Source of the DNA: Auricularia sp. M13
Taxonomy: Eukaryota > Basidiomycota > Agaricomycetes > Auriculariales > Auriculariaceae
DNA: 64,000 bases
Reading direction: 5' to 3'
NCBI GenBank assembly: GCA_037042915.1
Contig: CM073199.1
Location: 1 to 64,000, forward strand
The position numbers were made by a program, and so were the translations under genes. Each line of letters opens with the position of its first letter. The stretch's first letter is position 1. Positions 11,141-22,049 of the stretch are shown one piece after another. The notes beneath the pieces are model-generated. The model had not been told where the DNA came from. It ran no database searches and saw only the letters and a program-made list of their open reading frames with translations.

Positions 11141-12700
11141 AGCATGTTCCCAGTCAACCAAGTCTCCGACATTGACATGCGTCAAGCGACGACGGAGCGT
11201 CTTGTCACGCACATCGGCGATATCTTCGAGGCGTTCCACGACGCCAGCACGGCCTGGCGTATCGGCATGCGTCCTCACCAGCGCTTCATTGTCACGGCAC
11301 CTGGCGAGGACCTGAGCCGCAGCCGGCGCGGACACGTTCACGTCTTCGACCAAGTCGCGCGTGGTCATCGTCATCCAGCGCACCGATCTCACCGAGTTCG
11401 GATTCGACGTTCGCAAATACGTTTACGAGAGCTTCTACCTGAGCTCTGGCGACGATGACGAGATTATTCAAGCTACGGTACCGCGTCTGCCGTGGATTGA
11501 GGGCGACTACAGTATGTTGCATGCTGAACGCACCCTCATCGACCGCAAGTTCCACCATGTTACGAGCTGGGAGGAAGCGGTTGTCGCTGGATTCCCTGAG
11601 ATGGAGCGTTGGATGATTCAGGGCAACGGCCAGGAATACTGGATTCGTGACCTACTCACCGACGTTGCGTTTGAAGTTGCGCGGCACGACCTCGTGCAAG
11701 GCATTCGCGTTGCCGATCTTCTCAGGGCGCCGCACTTCGACAAATGGACTGTCAAGATGGTAAGCACGACTTGCGATCAGCTCAAGCGTGCGAGATCTCA
11801 CACGTCATTTCGCAGTCTTGCTACCCCGGAGACGATGAGGATGCAGACCCGTGCGCTGGACGCGAGTGGCACGAATTGCGACTTGCTGGAGGGCGTAAGC
11901 TCGCCGCTTGGGTAGGCAAGACTGCTATGCAGAAACCTTTCGCCGACGCAGACAGGCCGATGCCGTTCGCGGGACGCACCGTTGAGATCGGTAGGTTGCT
12001 GGTCAGTCCCAAGTGGTTCGCCGAGTTCGACAGGCTGGACGACAACTGGTGGACCGCCATCTTCGGGGCCACTGGCAACAGTTTCAACGACCAGTACGAG
12101 CGTCCCCGTCAGATCGGCGAGCGCATTCCGCAGTGGGGTTCTCGCGAGGACCTGGAGAGCCGCGGAAATTGGAAGAACCTGCAGGATTGTAGGTTGTCAA
12201 CTTGCGGACATGGCGAGACTACGACGTGAGTTCACCTGGTCACCGGCACACCGTCATGTTTCTGACTGGCAATTAGCGCCGACGGATTCGCGCTGGTGTG
12301 TCCAGAGGACTTCACCGGTAACTGGGAGTTCGTCGCGTTCAGGCACGACGTCGCTACTCCTAGCATGTGTGCCGGCAGCAGCAACGAATCCGATGACGAC
12401 GAGTGCTTCGGCCGTTGTCAGCAGTATGTTCTCTATTTAATATCTATTCTGTCCTTACTTGTCATCCCGTCATTCCGGAGAATCCCGCATTCCTTTACAG
12501 TCATCGTATCGGACTTTGTAATGCCTTAGCTGCTTGCTCAGTAGCTGAGGCGTACGTGATCTTATTACCGTGTCTATTTATTGTACTCACCTGCGCATGT
12601 AGTTACTTACGCTAACAGGTTAGATACCATTATACACGAGCTGCTTGCTCAGTAGCTGAGGCTTACTTACGCTAACAGCCGTCTCTGCGTCGAAGACAGC
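11141..12700 (+). pseudogene. Captured host-like gene fragment with introns
   Basis: This coding-like sequence interrupts Gypsy-1 between the zinc knuckle and the protease. Segments in order include ASMFPVNQVSDIDMRQ (from 11141), VVIVIQRTDLTEFGFDVRKY (from about 11358), WIRDLLTDVAFEVARHDL, FDKWTVKM ending at about 11758, then after a candidate intron (GTAAGC...TTTCGCAG, about 11759-11816) SCYPGDDEDADPC... and WFAEFDRLDDNWWTAIFG. A second candidate intron (about 12190-12276, GTAGGT...AATTAG) precedes GFALVCPEDFTGNWEFVAF and an acidic Cys-containing end. One frame change near 11310 remains unexplained. I recognise no domain. Introns inside a retroelement argue for capture or insertion of genomic DNA rather than an element gene. 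Short direct repeats (CTGCTTGCTCAGTAGCTGAG at about 12532 and 12642; TTACTTACGCTAACAG at about 12603 and 12664) mark its right side. Confidence 0.55.
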
Positions 12701-15700
12701 AGCGAGTAAGGCGACCAATGAAGTGGGAACTGCGGTCTTGCGGGGCGGGATGCGCTTACGGGCTGATAAACGAGTTTTTCCTTTACCTGTGATAGTCAAT
12801 GTGTCAGTGAATGGTTATAGCGCGCGCGCGCTCATCGATTCAGGGTCACTCACAGACTTCATGAGTACTACGCTCGTTGATCAGTTGAGTCTCAAGACGA
12901 AGAAGAAAGATGAGCCACTTACGTTGCAAATCGCGATCGCGGGTTCTCGGTCTAAAGTGAACGTTGAAAGCGACTGTGAAGTTCAAGTATCAGACGATTG
13001 ATGAAGAACGAACTTTCGAAGTCGCGAATATAGATACGTACGATATCATTCTTGGGACCAAGTTCATGTGGGAGCATGAGGTGCTCGTCGGCTTGAATCC
13101 GACTCGCGTGCACGTCGGCAGTGCGCGAGCTAGGCCGCTGAAGGGACCCGGGATGCTGACAGTGCATTCTGCGCGCATCGAAGTAGCTGAGAAGCAAATA
13201 GATCAGTTACGGAAAGTCATTTTCGGTGAGGCTCACGATTTGTTCAAAGTCGCAGCGAACGAGCCGTTGCCACCGATGCGAGCAATCAATCATGAGATAC
13301 CGCTTTTGGACGAGAAGAAAGTGTATCCTTACCGAGTTTCTAGATGGCCAGACGCGATGAGAGCTCAGTGGAATGAGAAGAAGATGGGTTACTTACGAAC
13401 AGGACGTTGGGAGCTTGCGCGGGTGGCAACTGTTCTCCAATGTTGATCATTCCGAAGCGAAGTCTAAGGACGGCAAAGTGAAGATTAGGACTGTAATAGA
13501 TTGTCGTGCTCACAATGCGAACACGAAGAAGATTGCCGCACCTTTACGGACATTGAGGCGATCCTACGGAATGTGGTCCGTAAGCCGTGGCGCAGTCTCA
13601 TAGACGGTAAAGATGCTTACGAGCAAATACGAATTGTGCCAGAGCATGTTCGCGTACTTTATTCAATACGCCTGACGGGACAATGGTTAGCCAGGTACTG
13701 CAAATCGGGGACTGCAATGGTCCGGCAACGTACCAAACATTAATGAACCATGTGTTCGCGCCATACATTGGCGTCTTCATGGGCGTCTATCTCGATGACA
13801 TTATCGTCTATTCAGACACTCCTGAAGATCACTTACAGCACCTGAGGCTGATTTTGGACGTGCTTCGAAGGAAAAGTTCTATTTGAATCCTGAGAAGATG
13901 CAGCTCTTTGCACGAGCTGAACATCCTCGGTCATGTGATAGACGATGAGGGCATTAAAATGGACCCAGGCAAAGTGACGACGGTACTTGCCTGGCCGGCA
14001 CCCACGAATAAAGGCCTTTTGATGAGTTTCCTGGGTGCGGTTGGCTTTCTGGCACCAGACTGTAAAGGAATCCGCGTACCCATGGGAGTTCTCACACGGC
14101 TTGTTGGATCGACGAAAAGCTGGCGCTGGGGATTCACTGAGCAGCGCGCGTTCGAGCGAATTAAGGAGATAGTGCATCAGTCACGTGAGAATCGACGTCA
14201 CGCAATCGACTACTCACTGAAGGCTGGGCCAATTAACTTGATTACAGATGCCTCGCTGACAGGAGCGAGTGGCTACATTGCTCAGGGTGAGAATATCAAA
14301 ACGGCGAAGGCGATTACATTCTGGAGTGGTAAATTCAACAGTGCTCAGCAAAATTATCCCGTTCATGAACGAGCTACTTGCCATCGTTGAGTCTCTCAAA
14401 CGGTTCCGAGGCCTATTGCTCGGCGTGCGATTCGGATTTGCACGGACCATCGCACGCTGCAGCATTTTCTCACACAGAAGGATCTTAGCGCGCGACAGAC
14501 GCGCTGGTTACACTTGCTGAGTGAATTTGACTACGACATAGTATACATACCGGGTGAGGACAACGTACTTGCTGATGGGCTCTCGCGCTTGTACAGCGAT
14601 GAGCAGCCGGGGACTGTTCGATCGCCGGGCACGTATGTCGACGATCGAACGGACGGTTCAGAAGTCACGAGCGATGACGGCGAGAGCAAGTCTCGGCGCC
14701 CGTGTTCGTGGGGCGTGCTGTAGTGCTTCCTACGAAGTGGAGTGAGTCTTCGCGAAGGCGGCCTGGCGTCAACGATGGTACATACCAATCTGATGACGCC
14801 AGTGTACAGTCGCGAGAGAGGGAGAACGGTGAGACGATCCAAGCGCCTTCAGGAGAACGCGCACCTCCGATCACGGAGTTGCGCTTGCAGACCGTCTGCA
14901 ATGAAGAAATCGAGATCGATGAGCACGATCTCGACACATAGCGAGGCCGATAGCGTACCTGACGAACGGACGGACGTGTCGTCATCCACCGATGATGAAC
15001 TCATAGGGCCGAGACGTTCACGACGCCTTGCTAAGAAGACTGCTAGAGATCAGATCTCTAGAGAGCAGCGGTGGACGAGGTCACGCACCGCGGAAAACGC
15101 GGATAAGTCCAGGCGCGGAATTTCGCCAAACGGAGAAAGACGCTGACGCTGGAACAGCGATTAGCGATCATAGCGAAGGTGACACGAATTTGGAGGGCGT
15201 ACCTGGGCACAGGCGGGATGCCGGTGGGAACGGACAGCGCGAGGTACAGAATGAGCGAACCGATGCAGATCACGGTCTGACGGATCTGCTGTCGACTATC
15301 GAGCCCAAGCTGTCGCTGCCAAAGTCAATCGTGGGATTGTATCGACGCGATAAATTCTTCAGGGTCATACTAGAAAAACCTGAGACGTACCGTAACTTCC
15401 GAGTTGAAGGAAAGCCAGGAGCGGAGGTCATTTATATGACCAGCGCTGAGAGTAAGTTACTCTGCATTCCTGACGTTAAAATAAACGGAAGAAGCGTACG
15501 TGAAGCGATTATATCGCAGGCTCACAGTATTCTAGCACATTTAGGAGCTCAAAAAACCCTACATTACATGCGTGAGCAGGTGTGGTGGAAGAAAATGATC
15601 AGGGACGTACGCGATTACGTTGAAACGTGTTCAATTTGCCGGACGACGAAGGATAACACCCAAAAAGTATACGGGCTGTTGAAAACACTGCCCGTGCCGC

Positions 15701-16840
15701 GGCGACCATGGCAGGTCGTAGGTATTGACCAGTGGGTCCGCTGCCAATGTCGACAGGACAGGGCGGACGTTACGACAGGATCTGCGTAGTAATTGATCAT
15801 CTCAGTTCCATGGTGCACTTAATACCGGTGAAAATGAAGGACAAGGCTCACCAGACGGCGGAGATGTTCTTTAGTAATATATACAAGTTGCACGGGATGC
15901 CTGAGGCAATAGTAAGCGACCGCGACACACTGTTTACGAGCACTTTTTGGCAGAAGCTGCACGAGCTCACCGGTGTAGAATTGCGGATGTCTTCGGCGTA
16001 TCATCCTGAAACGGACGGTGCGACGGAGCGCGCGAATAGGACGCTGGGGCAGATGGTCCGTCAGTGTGTCTCGCAGACACAGAAGGACTGGGTGCAGAAG
16101 CTGCCAGCGATTGAGTTCGCTATGAACAGCGCGAGATCGGCGACGACAGGGTACACACCATTTTTCCTGAATTACGGTCAGAATCCGCGATCGGTCTTGT
16201 GGGACAGCGATAGCGAGTTTCCCGGCGTGCAGGCATTTGCTGAACGGATGCGCGACGCGATTATGGAGGCACATGATGCTATAATTGCGGCGCGTGTTCA
16301 GCAAACGACGCAAGCAAACAAGAAACGGCGAAACGCACCGTTCGCGACGGGAGACTGGGTGTATTTGAGCACAAAGAACATGTCGCTTCCATGGCGCACT
16401 CGCGAAAGCTGACGCCTAAGTATATAGGACCGTTCAAGATAACGGACACGATTCAGGAGGCGCGACGTACCGATTACAATTGAGCAAAGAGATGCTCAAA
16501 CGAGGCATTCACCCCGTTTTTCACGCGTCGTTACTGCGCGAGCATGTTCGAATGACGATAGCAGGTTCCCTGGAAGGCAATGGCATCAAATCTCGGGTTT
16601 AGGACAGCGGCCGGTGAACGACGAGTGAACAGAGTCATCTCCCATACCGGCGCTGGTGTGAACGCAGTTTTTGAAGTCGAATGGTCAACAGGTGATAGGA
16701 CCCTTGAAAAATACGAGGACATTGCGCACCTGAACCAGCTCCAGGACTACTGCGAGGCAATGGGCCTGAACGCGAATCGCGCATTCGGGAAGAGGACAAG
16801 CGCCAATCGGCCGGAGCCGGCACGGATTGCCGCAATTGGT
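12701..16840 (+). pseudogene. Gypsy-1 pol (protease-RT-RNase H-integrase-chromodomain), broken
   Basis: Protease: ARALIDSGSLTDFMS near 12820-12865 with the catalytic DSG. Reverse transcriptase: pieces in three frames between about 13440 and 13880, including GVYLDDIIVYSDT (active-site YLDD, about 13786-13824). RNase H: LITDASLTGASGY near 14236-14275. Integrase: zinc-binding HSILAHLGAQKTLHY...CSICRTTKD (about 15525-15650), then the DDE core with VVIDHLSSMVHLIP, VSDRDTLFTS and YHPETDGATERANRT (about 15790-16045). A C-terminal segment FEVEWSTGDRTLEKYEDIAH (16670-16730) resembles the chromodomain-like tail of fungal chromoviruses. At least six frame changes or stops break the reading frame. Confidence 0.85.
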
Positions 16841-18005
16841 TTTGCACCGGCGGTGGTTGATCCCGCGCACAGACCTCTCGGCGTGACGCGTAACGGTTCA
16901 AACATGAGGCAGGCCGATGACTTCGGTCATAAAGCATATGGCGCAGGTTCCGTGACCTGCGCCCATCCTCAATTCTTCCCCATGGTCAAGGACAAGAGAG
17001 ACCGCGACGACCGACCGACTTACGTGCGCCTCGACAACGCAATCGACACGTTTGCACGCGCGCAGAACCAGACCATTGGTGCGCTGCTCGAAGGAGTTGC
17101 GCGCATGTTTGGTGGTCGTCTCAGGGTTGATCAGCTCAGATCTTCCGCTTCGGAGACTGGCTACGCGTCGGACACGGAAGAGCGCAAGCCATCGCACAAG
17201 AAGCACAGTAAGAAGAAAGATCGGTCTGAGAGGGGTTTGGTTCATTCAGGATGCAGTAGGAGCAATACTAACATTACACGTAGATGCGGTCGACGCGAAG
17301 AAGAAAAGGAAGAAGCAGCGCTCGAAACACAAGCGCGCGAGCGGTCAAGACAGTACCGCGATGGAGGTCGACACCTCTCCGCAGGCTACGAGCTCGGCGA
17401 TTGTTCAACAGGCATCGATTACGCAGCAGCCAGAAGATACGACCATGAACGACGACTTCACGGCCCAACAGTCGAATGCGGCGTTTATGGCGGCAGCACA
17501 AGGACACGCGCGTTACGAGGCCAGATCCCCATCAGTCATGGGATATCGGGCGACGTCGCCCAAGTACCCGCTGATGGCGATGGGGCATGGTACGCAGAAT
17601 CGCGCGGCAGGAGGGAAGCAGGTGCTGACCGCGGACAACCAAGATATGGCACCGCTGCTCAACGGATCGATGGGCGGAGGCATGTACAGCTTGCGCGACG
17701 CGGATCTCATGTCAGCACTATCAGCGCAGGATGCGGGTGTCGTGAGCGACCTCGGCCAGTTCAGCCGAGTCGCATCGCCTGGTCCGGCGTGCATAGATCC
17801 GGGCCTGATCACGAGTACGGCGATCTTGTCGCTCGACGGCGTGCCTGCCGGCAACGACGTCATGCCAAGGGACGCGCCAACGCAGCGGGACGAAATCAGC
17901 AACGGCGTGCAGAACCTCGATGGTGACGCGCTCGCCACAGCGCCGGTGAACATCGCGCTTACGGGCGACAGCGCCGCGTGCACAGCGGATGAACAGGCTG
18001 CGTAA
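16841..18005 (+). pseudogene. Gypsy-1 extra ORF downstream of pol
   Basis: After the chromodomain-like tail, coding sequence continues (…HPQFFPMVKDKRDRDDRPTY…) to about 17240, changes frame, and runs to a TAA at 18003-18005. The second part has a Lys-rich stretch (KKKRKKQRSKHKR, about 17296-17335) followed by Ser/Gln/Ala-rich sequence. I recognise no domain. It is unclear whether this was the C-terminus of Pol or a separate product. The frame change near 17230 means it is not intact. Confidence 0.5.
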
Positions 18006-18073
18006 ACGTGCGTGCTATACAAGGTCTATCTGGGTTTATGAACTCGCGTTGCCGAGCAACGCGGGAGGGCGTA

Positions 18074-18430
18074 TGGAAGGATTCGGTGCACTCAGGGTTG
18101 GGGCGCGGCCGAGCCGCCGCTGGTCACGCTTCATTCACGATTCTTCCAGTTTTAGGTAGTAGAACTTTCTGTACGGCCTGAGGGCCTTCTCGTATGTTCT
18201 CCTATTTTCTATACAAGTCATTTCTGGCGTACCCGACTTGAGATTAAGAACGAGTCATCTTATCTTATCGGCTCCGCCAGGGAATCTCTATGTATTTAAG
18301 GAGCCTCTGTCTTGATAGACGAGCTCCAGCTTTTGCTAACAGAGACCCACGTCTCCACTCACGACACGAGCGCGAGTCGCTCTGATTAGCAAGACTCTAA
18401 CGCAAGGTCCCGAAGGTACGAGACCTTACA
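18074..18430 (+). repeat. Candidate 3' LTR of Gypsy-1
   Basis: The block follows a purine-rich tract (GCGGGAGGG at 18061-18069), starts TG, and ends ACCTTACA (CA). It holds a TATA-like TATTTAAG at 18293-18300, and GAG/CTC-rich repeats downstream of it. The boundaries are estimated because no partner LTR was found in the window. Confidence 0.35.
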
Positions 18431-20025
18431 CTCGTTGTGCTGCTTGACGTGGATGAAGTTCACGATCGTCGTAGGTTCCATCGAAGCGCAGGACGGACTG
18501 TTGAGCTTGGTGACCAGCAACATTGTCCGCTCCTCCGGCATGTCATTTGGTTAGGTTAAGACGAGACGAAGAGTCGAAGTGGCACGGAGCTGGGAATGTT
18601 GTGCGCATGTTTCAGATGCACAAGAATATCATTGACGGTCATGGCGGTGGTGACAGCTAAATCTAATATCAGACATGGAGTACGAACAGACAACTTCCGA
18701 GCGAGAGCCAATGCCACGGACAAAGAGTTGCCACCCAGGTACGACAGATGAGCACGATGATGATGGGTGCAAGGGCGAGAGCACTGATACTAGGCCGGAA
18801 AGCCTGGAGAAACAGCCATATAAGGCGTAGTAGAGCACCTGAATGACTTTCTTGAGATTGCAGCGAGACGCGCACAGCATGCGCTTGACCGGCGATGATC
18901 TAGATGTCACCAGCAAATGTAACAACAGCAATGCGTAAAGTGCACCTGAATTCCGCGTTCCCGGATGCTGTGTCGGGCTCCTGAGACCAGAACAAGTCGA
19001 CGGGTTGAACGCGATTTCGTCCAAGATGTCAGGACACGGCCGGACGGGAGATGGGGTGCAGCGATGAAGCGAGCAGACCGATCCGGGCGATGCACAGGCC
19101 AGAGGATATAGAGCACAAGAGTAAGCGAGTACAAGACATGCAGCCGTATGGCCGAGCATTTTGATGGTAGGTTGCTGGATGCTTTGGTGGGTGTGTGCCG
19201 CCGACTTATAGCTCAACGTCATCAACGAGAACTAGCACAAGCAGCATACCATTGCACAACCAATATGACCAAAAACCTGCTGTACGTTTGACGACCAGGT
19301 ACGCAAAAGTCTCTCGTCAGCCGTACACTTGACGACGAGCACGGCATCGGCCAAACCAGTACAAAATAAGTCGTATTGCACGAGACAGACACCACTTCTG
19401 CATTTGCCTCTCAAAAATGAACCGTACCTGTGTGCCGGGACAGACTAGTGCAGGAGGGAGAGCGGCCGGTGACGTGGCCTGAGCCAGGGAATGCAGATGT
19501 CTGACGTCAGCTCGGTACCGTTCGGGGGCTTTTATATACCTCCGGTGTTTCTAACACCAAGTGCTCGCCGAACCAAGTGTTAATAAGAGGTTATTAAGAC
19601 ATGTTTATAAACGAGGTTTATAAACATATGTTTCACACAGAGCCCTAGCCGCATCCGCTCCAAACCGCAAGACGTTGCGTATAACAGGTTCGTCCTATGC
19701 GGTGCAGTCGCTGCACTGAGGCAATGAACGGGATCCACTTATTACTGCAGCCGAGTACTTCCGTTCTGCAGCCTAACCCAGCATGCTACCGCAATGGCCC
19801 AGCGCACCTCAGGCATTCTATTTGGGACTGGCGCGACCCACTGCTGGGATTGCTCTCGGACGCCGCAACTTGACGAGAAATCTCGACGCAGACCACGCCG
19901 CGCGTACTCTCGGCGTCCGTGAATCCGCAAGCATCCCATGCCTGACCAGCATTGCCTCGGGCAAGCGGAGCCACTCGCGGCGTCCGCGAGCCCCCGCGCG
20001 TCTTGTCACGTGCGGCACGCGCCCT
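18431..20025. other. Gene-poor stretch, no confident gene
   Basis: Nothing here is securely coding. A 198-codon minus-strand frame (19225-18629) contains an internal Met followed by a hydrophobic stretch (CLVLAYSCALYPLACA) like a signal peptide, and hydrophobic sequence recurs in another frame (LALAPIIIVLICRTW). This may be the remains of a membrane-protein gene with introns, but the frames cannot be joined convincingly. The right half holds a set of short palindromes, described separately. Confidence 0.4.
19501..19625. repeat. Cluster of short palindromes with a TATA-like box
   Basis: Within 125 bases there are CTGACGTCAG (19501-19510), TTTATATACC (about 19531-19540), GGTGTT-TCT-AACACC (19554-19568), TAATAA-GAGG-TTATTA (19581-19596) and GTTTATAAAC twice (19603-19612 and 19616-19625). 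This could be a promoter or LTR remnant, or a cruciform-prone site. There is no neighbouring gene that I can assign it to. Confidence 0.5.
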
Positions 20026-20140
20026 TTACTTTGTACATAATAGTAGTGGTAGTTGTCTAATCAGTTTACTATGTACATAATAGTAGTAGTAGGTCTCTAA
20101 TTATTTGACTACATACATAATAGTAATGGTAGGTCTCAGG
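20026..20140 (+). repeat. 40-bp tandem repeat, about 3 copies
   Basis: The block containing TACATAATAGTAGTGGTAG recurs at 20034, 20074 and 20114 (period 40), with substitutions. No coding or end signal is attached. Confidence 0.75.
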
Positions 20141-20344
20141 ACAATCTTGTTCGTTAACAGGTAGAGCCATCCGACGCTGCGGTCAGCGTAGAGGCATCAC
20201 TAACAGCCATCTTGCTTTATCTCATCTACGAACATCACGACGATTGGTGCGATATCACACAACAACCGCAGTCATGTTCATTAATGAGAAAGAACACAAA
20301 TGGGCCACGGTGTGTACCAACTGTCCCAGCGGTGCAGAAAGCCG

Positions 20345-21442
20345 ATGTGATGGGCAAATTTTTGTGATGGACAAATTTTGATGATGGTCAAATTTTGGTG
20401 ATGGCAGCGCCTCTGAGGGTTCAGCAAATATACGTGATGGGCAAATTTCGGTGATGGGCAAATTTCGGTGATGGCAGCGCGTCTGTGGGTTCAGCAAATA
20501 TACGTGATGGGCAAATTTCGGTGATGGCAGCGCGTCTGTGGGTTCAGCAAATATACGTGATGGGCAAATTTTCGTGATGGACAAATTTCGGTGATGGGCA
20601 AATTTCGGTGATGGCAGCGCGTCTGTGGGTTCAGCAAATATTCGTGATGGGCAAATTTCGGTGATGGGCAAATTTCGGTGATGGCAGCGCGTCTGTGGGT
20701 TCAGCAAATATCGTGATGGGCAAATTTTCGTGATGGACAAATTTCGGTGATGGGCAAATTTCGGTGATGGCAGCGCGTCTGTGGGTTCAGCAAATATTCG
20801 TGATGGGCAAATTTTGGTGATGGGCAAATTTTGGTGATGGACAAATTTTGATGATGGACAAATTTCGGTGATGGCAGCGCCTCTGTGGGTTCAGCAAATA
20901 TACGTGATGGGCAAATTTCGGTGATGGGCAAATTTCGGTGATGGGCAAATTTCGGTGATGGGCAAATTTTGGTGATGGGCAAATTTTGGTGATGGACAAA
21001 TTTCGGTGATGGCAGCGCCTCTGTGGGTTCAGCAAATATACGTGATGGGCAAATTTTCGTGATGGACAAATTTCGGTGATGGGCAAATTTCGGTGATGGG
21101 CAAATTTTCATGATGGGCAAATCTACCTGATGGCAGCACCTGTATGCATAGTCACAGAGCCCATCACAAACATTTGTGCATCACCAAAATTTGCTGGTTT
21201 GCTGGTTTGCTGGTTTGCTGGTTTGCTGGTTTGCTGGTTTGCTGGCGCTGGCTGGAATACACCATTATTTTGGATAATTTCCCCTGAGATGAATATTGAT
21301 CAGAAAAATCTCGGACCAAATGCAGAGATTTCTTAAGACATTGGGCTATATGGAGGATTTTCATTTTGGGTCACAGCGTGCGATACCCCCCCTCAGGAAG
21401 CTTTTTTCTTTGATGTCATCAAAGAAAGGCGACATATTAATA
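20345..21442 (+). repeat. Family C minisatellite element
   Basis: This is an array of GTGATGGGCAAATTTCG blocks (17 bp, variants GATGGACAAATTT) interspersed with eight copies of a longer block, ATGGCAGCGCGTCTGTGGG plus TTCAGCAAATAT (starting near 20401, 20472, 20524, 20611, 20683, 20767, 20871 and 21009). After the array comes a short inverted stretch (CATCACCAAAATTTGC, about 21179-21194), then about 6.5 copies of the 8-mer GCTGGTTT (21193-21246), and about 160 bases of unique sequence. The element ends in the shared 3' module at 21394-21442. The long minus-strand frames across the array are simple translations of the repeat. Confidence 0.85.
21394..21442 (+). repeat. Shared 3' module, family C version
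   Basis: CAGGAAGC, then a perfect 10-bp stem (TTTCTTTGAT at 21405-21414 with ATCAAAGAAA at 21418-21427) with loop GTC, then GGCGACATATTAATA ending at 21442. The stem shares no primary sequence with the family A stem, yet the flanks match. Confidence 0.85.
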
Positions 21443-21708
21443 GGTATTCCGGGTTGCTTTGGCAACGGACGGCCGAGGTAGCGACACCATCGCGTAGCCA
21501 CGATCGTCAGCCTTCCGGAGATATATGGCTGTCGGGGTGTCTGCTCTCATTTGGAGTCCCTGGAAGCTCTTGACGGTCTCTTGTCGGACAAATGATGGAC
21601 AAATCGCGGACAAGTGATGGACAAATGATGGGCAAGTGATGGACAAGGCCAAAACGCGCTTTGCACGCAGAGTGCCGTGGGGCTCGCAAAATTCTGGCAC
21701 CAACCCTC
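21443..21708 (+). repeat. 5'-truncated family A copy, left part
   Basis: It starts GGTATTCCGGGTTGC, internal to the full unit, directly after the family C tail. It runs to CCCTC at 21704-21708, where Gypsy-2 is inserted. The copy resumes at 33382. Confidence 0.9.
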
Positions 21709-22029
21709 TGTGAGAGGTATCCGCGGTGAGGATTCACCAGAGGATGCGGATGGCTAGCAAGGGCCGAACAGCTGTAAGCAGTGAGCGCCCGTCAGAGGTC
21801 AGGAGACCGCTGTCAAGCGTCAAGGGCGGATAGAGCTAGTACTCGAGGGCGGGTAGCGCTCGAGGATAGCGGGGCACAGACACTCGCTAGCTCACAGTGC
21901 ACGGGGCGTCGTGCGCGGGGTGAGGGTTTGTGCGAGTAAAATGTCTAAGTGTGTATTCCTAATACGACCAAACATCGGAACAGAGATGGCGGATGTATCT
22001 ACGAACAATAGTAAGACCTACTCCTTACA
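21709..22029 (-). repeat. 3' LTR of Gypsy-2 (321 bp)
   Basis: TGTGAG...TTACA on the plus strand. By eye, no difference from the copy at 33056-33376. Confidence 0.93.
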
Positions 22030-22049
22030 GAGCCCCCCAGAGTAGAGCA

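Larger units (their letters stand above)
9799..18430 (+). mobile_element. Gypsy-1: decayed Ty3/Gypsy retrotransposon
   Basis: A plus-strand Ty3/Gypsy element with gag, CCHC knuckle, protease, reverse transcriptase, RNase H, integrase, a chromodomain-like tail and an extra downstream ORF, all broken by stops and frame changes. The order protease-RT-RNase H-integrase identifies the Gypsy superfamily. The 5' LTR was not found; the element is joined directly to another LTR at 9798. A ~1.5 kb block of foreign coding sequence with its own introns sits between the zinc knuckle and the protease. The candidate 3' LTR is 18074-18430. The element cannot encode its own proteins now. Confidence 0.85.

Noticed and set aside
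20255-21120. Minus-strand repeat proteins of 190 and 139 residues (ITKICPSPKFAHH-type repeats)
   Set aside because: They are direct translations of a minisatellite whose unit length happens to keep one frame open. The repeat is better explained at the DNA level.
20345-21442. CRISPR-like array in family C
   Set aside because: Spacing is irregular, the spacers are themselves the repeat, and there are no cas genes. The setting is a eukaryotic genome.
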